DNA from: Acidobacteriota bacterium
GTDB lineage: Bacteria > Acidobacteriota > Vicinamibacteria > Marinacidobacterales > SMYC01
Assembly (NCBI GenBank): GCA_030598165.1
Contig: JAUVQL010000021.1
Coordinates: forward strand, 1 to 9,108
Direction of reading: 5' to 3'
DNA length: 9,108 nt
In this document: positions 1 through 6,355 of the stretch, piece by piece
How the letters are laid out: every line of letters begins with the position of its first letter
Numbering within the stretch: the first letter of the stretch is position 1
Translations under genes and position numbers: made by a program
Notes under the pieces: model-generated
Told to the model about the DNA's origin: nothing
The model's input: only the letters and a program-made list of their open reading frames with translations
Database searches by the model: none

Positions 1-656
1 ACACCACTGTCCTCCTTCATCGCTACGGTTCTTGCCAAATTCTTGAATAGGAGGATGTGGTCGGCCATGCCCCGAAGTTCGTCGTAATCGATCTCGATTT
101 CCTGCTGCGCCGGGCCGGTTTCGTGATGGATCACCCTGGCTCGCATGCCTGCCTGTCGGACAGCCTTTGCCAAAGTCAGCAACATCTCCGCACTCAGCGT
201 TGCCGGATAGGTTTCGGCATACTCGCCTGTATCGAACGGTAGTCCATCACGCGTGAGAAAGTGGAACTCGGGCTCGGTTTTGACTCTAACTGTGTATTTA
301 TCTCCAAGAAGCTTCTCGACGACGGCATGGAGAGCGCCCCGGCTATCGCGCGGGTGGTACGAGCCCCCCCGAGGCTCGACTTTCTCCTTGAAGAAGCACA
401 TCACACCTGCCGTTCTTGGCGTCCTAAAAGGCAACTCGATCAAGGTTGCCGGATCCGGTTCGAGACGCAGATCGGATTGTTCCACGTTTGCGAGTCCCTC
501 CACCGAGCTTCCATCTAAGCTCGTGCCCTCAATCAAGGCCTTATCCCGGGAAAGCTCTTCCAGGGTCTCCGCCGGCTCACAGGGCACCGTCATGCTTTTC
601 AAGCGGCCCAAGATGTCGACGAAGCGAAGCTCAATATATTCAATGGGTTCGGGCAT
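1..656 (-). CDS. glnA: Glutamine synthetase, type I (N-terminal half, cut by window edge)
   Basis: This gene reads off the left edge, so only the first 218 residues are visible. Glutamine synthetase makes glutamine from glutamate, ammonia and ATP in the cytoplasm. The beta-grasp domain is recognisable: FVDILGRLKSMTVP at residues 12-25, then GTSLDGSSVEG at 44-54 (the family's FDGSS loop, here with Leu for Phe), and SDLRLEPDP at 61-69. The catalytic domain begins with TEPEF at 127-131, whose E128 and E130 correspond to metal-binding glutamates. It continues with HHETGPAQQE at 177-186, where E179 and E186 fit the next conserved glutamates. The ATG at 656 has AGGAG eight bases upstream (665-669). 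The N-terminus is compact, as in archaeal and some bacterial short type I enzymes. The adenylylation site lies outside the window. Gamma-glutamylamine synthetases are relatives, but the intact DGSS loop favours true glutamine synthetase. I saw no convincing promoter or sigma-54 site upstream. Confidence 0.9.
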   Translation of the reverse strand, partial: MPEPIEYIELRFVDILGRLKSMTVPCEPAETLEELSRDKALIEGTSLDGSSVEGLANVEQSDLRLEPDPATLIELPFRTPRTAGVMCFFKEKVEPRGGSYHPRDSRGALHAVVEKLLGDKYTVRVKTEPEFHFLTRDGLPFDTGEYAETYPATLSAEMLLTLAKAVRQAGMRARVIHHETGPAQQEIEIDYDELRGMADHILLFKNLARTVAMKEDSG

Positions 657-866
657 ATATGTCTCTCCTGGCGGCACATTCTCCCAAAGCTCGGCCCAAC
701 GCGCCCCTCATTATGTGCGATCTGTCGACTTCAAATCTATCCACCACCTCCCCTGACGACGTTTTCCTGCGCGAAAATTCTCTGGCTCCAGGGGTGACTG
801 CAGGCGTTTTTTCTGATTTAATAAGTGTCGAGTGGTCCGCGCTGGTCTTGACGTAGGTTAGATGTC

Positions 867-892
867 GAATAAGGAACATAATTCCCTTATTC
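867..892. promoter_or_regulatory. Bulged hairpin in the glnA/STAS divergent intergenic region
   Basis: The arm at 867-876 (GAATAAGGAA) pairs with 882-892 to give ten base pairs, with one unpaired C at 886 and a five-base loop (CATAA). It lies 37 bases before the STAS start and about 210 bases before the glnA start, on the opposite side. There is no T-tract on either strand, so it is a poor terminator. An operator or a 5'-leader structure for the STAS gene is possible. The remaining 657-866 stretch holds no gene that I can support. Confidence 0.35.
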
Positions 893-929
893 TCGTAAAT
901 CTACATTGAGGCACTAAGAGAGGGTTGTT

Positions 930-1283
930 TTGAACTTACAAGTGGATTCAGTGGGCGATGTAAAGGTAATCCGAGTCAAAGAGGAACGGCTTGTGTTTCA
1001 GACACTTAATGCCTTTACGGACAATATATCTCGCCTTATTGAATCAGGCTCCAAGAATTTGGTCATCGACCTATCGCAGGTCCAGTACCTGGATAGTGCC
1101 TCAATCGGTGGGTTGGTCGACCTCTATCGGCAAGCATCCGATCGAACGGGGTCCCTCAAGTTATTTGGACTCCAGGAGCGCGTCGAGAGAATGGTCAGCC
1201 TCGTTGGTATCCATAACCTCATCGATATCTATCGAGAAGAAAAATCCGCTCTAGATAGCTTTCCGGCAACATCGGCCAACTAG
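930..1283 (+). CDS. STAS-domain protein, anti-sigma-factor-antagonist type
   Basis: A 117-residue single-domain protein. STAS proteins of this size act in the cytoplasm as phosphorylation-controlled switches that bind an anti-sigma factor or serine kinase. The sequence shows a beta-strand start (DVKVIRVKEERLVF, 10-23), a helix (NAFTDNISRLIES), then LVIDLSQVQYLDSASIGGLVDL at roughly 44-65 (split: LVIDLSQVQY, LDSASIGGLVDL). By alignment with SpoIIAA-like proteins, S56 in LDSAS is the expected phospho-acceptor, with S58 as a second candidate. LKLFGLQERVERMVSLVGI near the C-terminal half is the typical last strand and helix. The start is TTG at 930. No ATG fits, and GAGAGGG at 918-924 lies five bases before it. 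The first in-frame alternative, a GTG a few codons in, would cut the first strand. No kinase, phosphatase or sigma factor is adjacent, so its partner must be encoded elsewhere. It is divergent from glnA and convergent with the GH172 gene. Confidence 0.85.
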   Translation: MNLQVDSVGDVKVIRVKEERLVFQTLNAFTDNISRLIESGSKNLVIDLSQVQYLDSASIGGLVDLYRQASDRTGSLKLFGLQERVERMVSLVGIHNLIDIYREEKSALDSFPATSAN

Positions 1284-1326
1284 CTAACAAAGGTGCGCCC
1301 TGCTATCCCGCGAGCGCCCCGCCTGC

Positions 1327-1353
1327 AGCAGTCGAGCAGTCAGCAGTCACTGC
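1327..1353. repeat. Three AGCAGTC heptamers ending in a short palindrome
   Basis: AGCAGTC occurs at 1327-1333, 1335-1341 and 1342-1348, and the last copy runs into GCAGT-C-ACTGC (1343-1353). This sits in the 85-base gap between the convergent STAS and GH172 genes. There is no T-run for a standard terminator. It may be a weak bidirectional transcription-end structure or a neutral micro-repeat. Confidence 0.4.
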
Positions 1354-1368
1354 ACTCCGCCAATAAAC

Positions 1369-3435
1369 TTACCTCCCGGGTAGAATCCAAACGAAGTCGA
1401 CCCCGATACGTTCCTCTCCCTTTCCGGTACTCTCGAGACGCAGCATGTGAGTACCGCGCACGAGCTCCATCTCTTGGGACTTGAAGTTCCTGGAAAGCGT
1501 CCGAAAGGGCACTGCTAAATCTACAATTTCCACATCCTGATTGAAGACGAGAGGGACATCTCCCAACTTCGCCTTGAAAGACCCCGCCCCCGGATGATGC
1601 GCTGCGGTCAACACAATAATGTAGCGCCCCTTCTTAGTGACAGGTAGTTGAAGCTTCAGCGAATCGCCGGACTGGCGGGGCTTCCATACCATAAGGCGTC
1701 CACCAGCCCACATATCCCCTTTCGAGAAATCGATGGGCGCGTCACCTGCTGCAAGCTCCTCGGCTTGGTAGAAGGCGGCCTTTTCCGTGAGCTTGCGACC
1801 CACCGGCATCCAGCTCTTGGGTAAGCTCAGGGGGCGGATGTCTGCGTCCGTGATGAGCATGTGGTCGTCAGAGATCTCGGGAGCTCCGTAATAGTAGGCG
1901 ATGCGGGCGTATGAAAATCCTGGAACGGGCTCGTGACTAAAGAGCTCCATGAAGAAATCGAAACGCTCATGGAACGGCATATCATCTACGATCTGCCACC
2001 GGTAGTTGGTGACGAAACCGCGGTTGGCGGGGCCATCGTTCCGGGGCTGGCCGCAGTAAGCATGAGTGAAGATGCGGCCCGAAGACCAAGCATAATTGAA
2101 GTAGTCCTCGGAACCGGTCCCAAACGTCGATGGCCCTATATCGTCATCGACGAAAATCTTTTCGTCTCCCTCTCCCCACCAGTTACCCCAGGAGGAAGGA
2201 ACAGAAGTGGGATTCATGATGAGGGCCGTCGCGCCCACAAAGGTTCCCTTCCCTCTCGCCATAATATAGGGAATGTCTTGAACGATGCTGTCCGAGGCCT
2301 GGAGGTCATGATCCACACGCCATCGCGCGCGGAAATGAAGAGAGCGGCCATCCTTCCACTCGTAGGCCATGGGAAGGGCGGAGCCGGTCACGGTGATGGT
2401 CTGTTCACCGCTATTCTCGATGGTGACGCGCGCGCTCTTCTGGAACGGCATCAGGAAACGGCAAACCATGGTTCCGTCGGGAAGGACGGTGAATGGAAGA
2501 GAATCATAAGGATTGATCCCGGGCGCCGCTCCAAAAAAGTCCCCCATCGGAGCTTGTATTTGCCCGTGAGGTGCACCATCGAAGGCGATGTTCAGGATAC
2601 TCTGGCGAAGTGCTAGGTCGACATCGCGAGCTCGAATCTTCAAGGTGAGTCGCTCGATGGCTTTCTCGCCCTCGATCTCCAACACATCCTTCGTCTCGCC
2701 GGCCGAGATGGTGGATACGATCTCTAGCGGCTGCTCCGTCGACTGGTACTCCCATAACTTCTCAGGGCTGTTCAGTACGCGGGCCACCTTCTGGATGTCG
2801 TTCGAGTATTTCGCTAAATCATCGGGGCGGAACGTTTGGATCTTCGCGTCCGATCCATAACGTCGGATCTGGACTTGATAGAAATGGAGCTCGTTCAAGT
2901 CTCCCGTCCACTCGATTCGGCACCGCTTCTGAAAGGGTATGGGGTAGTAGCCGGCGGAAGCTTGGCTAAACGTCCCTTCGAACCCCTCGTCAGAAGAACC
3001 AATAGCCTCATAGGCTTTCTTGAAGAAGGCTTCCGCTTCACCATCATAGAGCGGCTCTTTGGACCCATCCAGATAGACCTGAACGGTTCCAACAATTCGT
3101 GCCGTCCAGAGTCGGACGATGGCTCCCGGTCCCTCGACATCACAGATGAGGTACCTTCCAATTCCGTCCTTGTCCGGAGGCTGAAGTACTTTTTCGAAAC
3201 CGGGTATGGGTTCCTTGCCAAATCCGTCACTATTGGCAAACCAGCCCGGCTGGGAAGGCAATACACTTCTGCGGTCGAAGGACGAAAACTGCACGGTCTT
3301 GTACGAAGGTTGAGGAAACTCCACCAACCGTGCTAGATCGGTCATCTCTTCGAGCAAGGACCCCGTCGTGACCGTCTCCGCGAGCGAGCCCCTCACGCTC
3401 ACCAGCAGGATGAATGTCATCAAGAGTGTTCTCAT
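1369..3435 (-). CDS. Secreted DUF2961 / GH172-family glycoside hydrolase with C-terminal beta-sandwich
   Basis: A 688-residue exported protein. I place the start at the ATG at 3435: GGAGAGA (3441-3447) lies five bases upstream, and it opens a signal peptide (MRTLLMTFILLVSVRGSLAE, cleavage near residue 19). Starting at 3591 would put 52 non-signal residues in front. The catalytic part (about 30-545) matches the DUF2961 family, now glycoside hydrolase family 172: QFSSFDRRS at 49-57, GPGAIVRLW at 103-111, GEGDEKIFVDDD at 421-432 and GTGSEDYF at 439-446. E422 and E443 are 21 residues apart. From memory, this is the spacing of the catalytic glutamates in a characterised GH172 enzyme, so I infer they are the catalytic pair. 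Known members act on fructofuranose- or arabinofuranose-type sugars; the substrate here is unknown. Residues about 551-688 form a separate beta-rich domain (WAGGRLMVW, HHPGAG, GTHMLRLES) resembling CBM6/35-like or malectin-like modules. Translation is probably coupled to the upstream nucleosidase gene through an ATGA overlap. Confidence 0.85.
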   Translation of the reverse strand: MRTLLMTFILLVSVRGSLAETVTTGSLLEEMTDLARLVEFPQPSYKTVQFSSFDRRSVLPSQPGWFANSDGFGKEPIPGFEKVLQPPDKDGIGRYLICDVEGPGAIVRLWTARIVGTVQVYLDGSKEPLYDGEAEAFFKKAYEAIGSSDEGFEGTFSQASAGYYPIPFQKRCRIEWTGDLNELHFYQVQIRRYGSDAKIQTFRPDDLAKYSNDIQKVARVLNSPEKLWEYQSTEQPLEIVSTISAGETKDVLEIEGEKAIERLTLKIRARDVDLALRQSILNIAFDGAPHGQIQAPMGDFFGAAPGINPYDSLPFTVLPDGTMVCRFLMPFQKSARVTIENSGEQTITVTGSALPMAYEWKDGRSLHFRARWRVDHDLQASDSIVQDIPYIMARGKGTFVGATALIMNPTSVPSSWGNWWGEGDEKIFVDDDIGPSTFGTGSEDYFNYAWSSGRIFTHAYCGQPRNDGPANRGFVTNYRWQIVDDMPFHERFDFFMELFSHEPVPGFSYARIAYYYGAPEISDDHMLITDADIRPLSLPKSWMPVGRKLTEKAAFYQAEELAAGDAPIDFSKGDMWAGGRLMVWKPRQSGDSLKLQLPVTKKGRYIIVLTAAHHPGAGSFKAKLGDVPLVFNQDVEIVDLAVPFRTLSRNFKSQEMELVRGTHMLRLESTGKGEERIGVDFVWILPGR

Positions 3436-4124
3436 AAATATCTCTCCAGGAAACGCCTCAATATTCCTCGGCAGGCGCGAGCACGTTGGACCAACCTTAT
3501 GAAGGAAGCAATTTGAGTCGGGTGCGTCACGAGATGGGAGATCCAAGCTTTCCGGCGGGATTCCTTTGAATCCGCGAGGAGCCGAGTCCAATCGGGAAGA
3601 TCCTCGCCCACCGGGTCGAAGACGACGCGCACCATTAGAGCAGGTATATCTCGTCGCCTAGACTCTGCGAGGAGCGGAAATCCTTCCATTTCAACAACGG
3701 CCGCACCGTGTTTCTCACCCAGCGCCATTTTCTCAGCGGAGGACACTACGACACGGTCCACTGTTAGTGCCGGGGCTGAGACCGATATCATCTTGCTTTC
3801 GAGGGCACGCCGTAGAAGGAGCGGCGATGATGCGACTCGGGGCGGGGGATCGCAGTCCTCGCAAAGCCCGATGACCTCGTCGCATGCCACGAGCTCTGTT
3901 GCTTTGACATCGGGGCTCGTGCCGCCTCCGAAACCCACCACGAGAACCTCGTCGACTCGGGACTGTTCGAAGACATTTCCTGCGACCGCCAACGCATTAT
4001 CTCTCCCAACGCCGGTCCGAACGAAGAGAACACGGGCCGCCTCCCCGTCAAATTTATGGACCACCCCGACAGACTCCACCTTGGTCGGAATGAAACAAAC
4101 GAGGCGAGACTCGAGGTCCTTCAT
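3432..4124 (-). CDS. Nucleoside phosphorylase-superfamily protein, HpnG-like nucleosidase
   Basis: A 230-residue cytoplasmic enzyme of the PNP/UDP phosphorylase fold. Landmarks are GVGRDNA at 38-44, GFGGG at 64-68 (phosphate/ribose loop region), TVDRVVVSSAEKMAL at 121-135, EMEG at 145-148 (ribose-binding glutamate motif) and RVVFD at 166-170. D170 sits where nucleosidases have the purine-binding Asp. The C-terminal tail from about 201, HPTQIASFIRLVQRARACR, resembles the end of hopanoid-associated phosphorylases (HpnG, adenosylhopane nucleosidase) more than MTA/SAH nucleosidase. That closeness is judged by eye, and no other hopanoid gene is in the window. Alternatives are futalosine hydrolase or MTA/SAH nucleosidase. 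The ATG at 4124 has no Shine-Dalgarno sequence, and an in-frame stop lies a few codons upstream, which fits the short-leader promoter next to it. Its TGA overlaps the ATG of the GH172 gene (ATGA, 3432-3435). Confidence 0.7.
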   Translation of the reverse strand: MKDLESRLVCFIPTKVESVGVVHKFDGEAARVLFVRTGVGRDNALAVAGNVFEQSRVDEVLVVGFGGGTSPDVKATELVACDEVIGLCEDCDPPPRVASSPLLLRRALESKMISVSAPALTVDRVVVSSAEKMALGEKHGAAVVEMEGFPLLAESRRRDIPALMVRVVFDPVGEDLPDWTRLLADSKESRRKAWISHLVTHPTQIASFIRLVQRARACRGILRRFLERYL

Positions 4125-4136
4125 ACGTGCGGCGGC

Positions 4137-4145
4137 ATCATACCA
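4137..4145 (-). promoter_or_regulatory. Extended -10 promoter for the nucleosidase-GH172 operon
   Basis: On the minus strand this reads TGGTATGAT, a TGn-TATGAT extended -10 element with only 12 bases between it and the ATG at 4124. Transcription would begin about five bases before the start codon, giving a nearly leaderless mRNA. That fits the missing Shine-Dalgarno sequence. No good -35 is present. The same TGn-TATGAT form occurs at 8010-8018. Confidence 0.4.
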
Positions 4146-4159
4146 CTACTCGTTCCTAG

Positions 4160-4180
4160 ATCACGGGAACCCGCCGTGAT
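4160..4180. promoter_or_regulatory. Perfect 7-7-7 palindrome, candidate operator
   Basis: ATCACGG (4160-4166) and CCGTGAT (4174-4180) are exact reverse complements separated by seven bases. The site lies in the 85-base region between the divergent genes starting at 4124 and 4210. It is just upstream of the extended -10 box of the minus-strand operon, about where a -35-overlapping repressor would bind, and 30 bases before the plus-strand start. The size and symmetry suit a dimeric helix-turn-helix regulator. An 8-bp palindrome, GTAATTAC, follows directly at 4181-4188. Confidence 0.45.
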
Positions 4181-4209
4181 GTAATTACGTCCTAGTCAAT
4201 GGGGGTTTT

Positions 4210-5046
4210 ATGCAGTCTATTGTCCTCGTCTCCACCTTGTTTCTAGCCCTCGCCCTGCCTCAAGAGAGCTCCACCGACCTCGATGCTTTTATGGAAAAAG
4301 TGCTCGAAAGAAGAGACATCAACTGGGACGATTTTTATAACTACACCAGCCGCGAAAGCGAGATCCTCGAGGTCCAGAGCTCGCTCCAAGCCGTACCGAT
4401 GCAGGGATTTCGTCGCGAACATATCTGGTTCGTGCAGGACGGCTATCTCGTGCGGAGCCCATTGTCCATCAATGGTGTAAGAACGTCACGAGAGGAGCGG
4501 GATCGAGCGGAGCGAAAGTGGGTCGAGCGAGTCAAGAAGCGCGAGGAAAAGGAGGGCGTCGACCGAGATCGGTTCTTCGGATTCAAGTTCGAGCCCGGCA
4601 ACTACTACTTCGCAGGGCGAAAGGAGTATGAAGGCCGAGAGGTCGTCGCCGTGGAGTACTATCCGGAGACTTTCTTCAGCGATGAAGATGAAGAGGACCC
4701 CGAGGATGCGGAAATCGAAGAAAAGCTCAACAAAGTTTTCCTCATCACCATGCTCATCGATCCCGAAGAGCACCAGATCGTCCAGATGACCATCGACAAT
4801 GTCGGCTTCGACTTCCTCCCCGGCGGCTGGCTGGTTCGGATCGGCACGATCGAAGCCTCCATGACCATGCACCAGCCGTTTGGCGATATCTGGCTGCCGC
4901 GGGACATCAAGGCTTACGGAAAAGTAACCACCGCCGCAGGGGATCTCGCGGTTCGCTATACGATGGATTTCCACGATTATGCAATCGCCGAGACCAGAGC
5001 CCGATACCGCTTTCCGCCGCGTGGTGTCGAAAAGAAACAGCCATGA
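4210..5046 (+). CDS. Exported protein of unknown function, possibly LolA-like fold
   Basis: A 278-residue protein that I cannot assign to a named family. It starts with a short hydrophobic signal-like segment (MQSIVLVSTLFLALALPQES) lacking the usual basic residues, so export is likely rather than certain. The mature part begins with a helix containing DLDAFMEKVLERRD, followed by alternating strands. It has a very charged stretch (REERDRAERKWVERVKKREE, about 94-113) and an acidic one (DEDEEDPEDAEIEE, 158-171). Strand-rich segments such as FLITMLIDPEEHQIVQMTI and the later GDIWLPRDIKAYGKV resemble the outer-membrane lipoprotein-sorting-like (LolA/LolB) fold, where a half-open barrel holds a lipid or lipoprotein. 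That resemblance is by eye only. The ATG at 4210 follows GGGGG (4201-4205). The TGA overlaps the ATG of the next gene (ATGA, 5043-5046), so the two are coupled and probably act together at the outer membrane. Confidence 0.75.
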   Translation: MQSIVLVSTLFLALALPQESSTDLDAFMEKVLERRDINWDDFYNYTSRESEILEVQSSLQAVPMQGFRREHIWFVQDGYLVRSPLSINGVRTSREERDRAERKWVERVKKREEKEGVDRDRFFGFKFEPGNYYFAGRKEYEGREVVAVEYYPETFFSDEDEEDPEDAEIEEKLNKVFLITMLIDPEEHQIVQMTIDNVGFDFLPGGWLVRIGTIEASMTMHQPFGDIWLPRDIKAYGKVTTAAGDLAVRYTMDFHDYAIAETRARYRFPPRGVEKKQP

Positions 5047-6269
5047 AGCGGACTCCAAGAGTCGTACTCGGCACGCTCGTTCTAATCCTCTTCTGTGGCG
5101 TCGCCCGAGCTCAAAAGGAAATCGACACGATTCGTGTCCATGGAAACCACACCATCCCCGACGAGGAGGTTCTCCGCATTGCAGCGGTTTCTCCAGGCGA
5201 TAGGCTGAGTGACGACTCCGCTGAGGAGGTCAGAAAACGCCTGCTTGATAGTGGTCGCTTCGACACTGCCGAGGTGCGGGTCCGATATCGGAGTCTCGAT
5301 GAGAGCGGACCCGTTGCGCTCGTGATCATCGTGCGCGAGGGCAAATCCATACCACGTCGTTTCATGGTGGGACCTATATTCCGCTTCTCCGACGAGTACG
5401 GCATCACGGTGGGAGCCAACTTTGCTATGGTCGACCTGACAAAGGAGGGCGGGAGAGTTTCCTTTCCTTTGAGCTGGGGAGGGAAACGCCAGATCGCCGC
5501 CAGAGTCCATTTCCCCTTGAGCGAATCCGAGCGAGGCCAAGTCGTTCACAACCTCCTTTTCGACATCGACCGGTACCGAAGGGTCAATCCTCACTTCGAT
5601 GTCCCCGACAATCGTCTCGTCGTGGGAGGCGGTATTCAATCCCGCTTCCGATCCCTGAGTTTCGGAGCCCGCGGCGATTGGACCGACGGGACCTTCGACG
5701 AACTAAACGAAAGCTTCATCACTGCTGGTGCCAATGTAGCTTTCGACACGCGTGTGGACGAGATCATCCCAGGGGACGCGGTCTACCTCGGTTTCGGCTG
5801 GGACCGTCTCTTTTTCCGTACGGGCAAGGACCGGCCCGATGTCAATCGCTACAGCATCGATTTAAGGGGGTACAAGCACTTATTCGGGCCTCTGCACTTG
5901 GCCGGGCAGTTCTACTACAATCCGGCCGGTGGCCCCCTTCCTCCCTACGAGAAGCCCTTCCTGGGCGGAGGTGCCACATTGAGAGGCCACAAAGCGGGGC
6001 AATACAGTGGTGACAATATTGCTCTGGCCACGTTGGAGCTGAGATGGCCCGTGACCCGCCTACTCCAGTATGCCCGCGTGGGACTCCACTTCTTCTATGA
6101 CACCGGAACCGTCTATGACCATGGGCAGAAGCTCCGCGACGCCACTTGGCATGAAGGTGCCGGTTTTGGTGGCTTCCTTCGCATCTTCTTCATAACGGTT
6201 CGCGCCGACGTCGGTTGGGACCTCCGAGGCAACACCCGATTCCACATCGCTTCTAAAATGAAATTGTAG
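5043..6269 (+). CDS. Small Omp85/BamA-like outer-membrane protein, one POTRA plus barrel
   Basis: A 408-residue protein. A signal peptide (MKRTPRVVLGTLVLILFCGVARA, cleavage near residue 23) is followed by a single POTRA domain (about 27-100): IDTIRVHGNHTIPDEEVLRI, then AEEVRKRLLDSGRFDTAEVRV, then VALVIIVREG. This strand-helix-helix-strand-strand order is classic. From about 105 there are alternating aromatic strands typical of a beta-barrel. Near the C-terminal third, FLGGGATLRGHKAGQYSGDN (307-326) contains LRGH, the equivalent of the conserved (V/L)RG(F/Y/H) tip of Omp85 loop 6, followed by the strand ALATLELRWPV. BamA has five POTRAs and about 800 residues and TamA three, so this is a minimal member. 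Omp85 proteins insert or translocate outer-membrane or secreted proteins; some small ones have lipid roles. The C-terminal residue is Leu rather than Phe. It is coupled by ATGA to the exported protein upstream. Confidence 0.85.
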   Translation: MKRTPRVVLGTLVLILFCGVARAQKEIDTIRVHGNHTIPDEEVLRIAAVSPGDRLSDDSAEEVRKRLLDSGRFDTAEVRVRYRSLDESGPVALVIIVREGKSIPRRFMVGPIFRFSDEYGITVGANFAMVDLTKEGGRVSFPLSWGGKRQIAARVHFPLSESERGQVVHNLLFDIDRYRRVNPHFDVPDNRLVVGGGIQSRFRSLSFGARGDWTDGTFDELNESFITAGANVAFDTRVDEIIPGDAVYLGFGWDRLFFRTGKDRPDVNRYSIDLRGYKHLFGPLHLAGQFYYNPAGGPLPPYEKPFLGGGATLRGHKAGQYSGDNIALATLELRWPVTRLLQYARVGLHFFYDTGTVYDHGQKLRDATWHEGAGFGGFLRIFFITVRADVGWDLRGNTRFHIASKMKL

Positions 6270-6286
6270 GCCCGGCTGTGCCGGGC
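6270..6286 (+). terminator. Perfect GC-rich hairpin after the Omp85-like gene
   Basis: GCCCGGC (6270-6276), loop TGT, and GCCGGGC (6280-6286) form a seven-pair stem beginning right after the stop codon of the Omp85-like gene. No T-run follows, so it is not a textbook intrinsic terminator. It could protect the 3' end, slow polymerase, or be a REP-like element. It also contains a GTG that an ORF finder would take as the next start. Confidence 0.4.
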
Positions 6287-6355
6287 AACATTCTCTCCCC
6301 TATTTCCAAGTTGATTGACGTATCGATAGAATGCACCCGCGGAGGAAGGAGACCT

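Noticed and set aside
710..715. CATAAT on the minus strand as a -10 box for glnA
   Set aside because: The only -35-like sequence (TTGAAG) is 13 bases away, too close for a standard promoter.
253..756. Plus-strand open frame of 167 codons (with smaller ones nearby)
   Set aside because: It lies antisense to the glutamine synthetase gene, has no domain-like pattern, and the minus strand carries clear GlnA motifs.
848..853. TTGACG as a -35 box for the STAS gene
   Set aside because: No -10-like hexamer occurs at 16-18 bases; the nearest (CATAAT, 877-882) is 23 bases away and within the hairpin.
640..879. Minus-strand frame of 79 codons upstream of glnA
   Set aside because: It overlaps the glnA start in a different frame, shows no family resemblance and has no clear ribosome site.
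1933..2616. Plus-strand open frame of 227 codons inside the GH172 gene
   Set aside because: It is antisense to strongly conserved GH172 motifs including both candidate catalytic glutamates. It has no ribosome site and no recognisable fold.
4486..5058. Minus-strand open frame of 190 codons
   Set aside because: It mirrors the exported-protein gene; its acidic and hydrophobic runs are the complement of that gene's charged segments.
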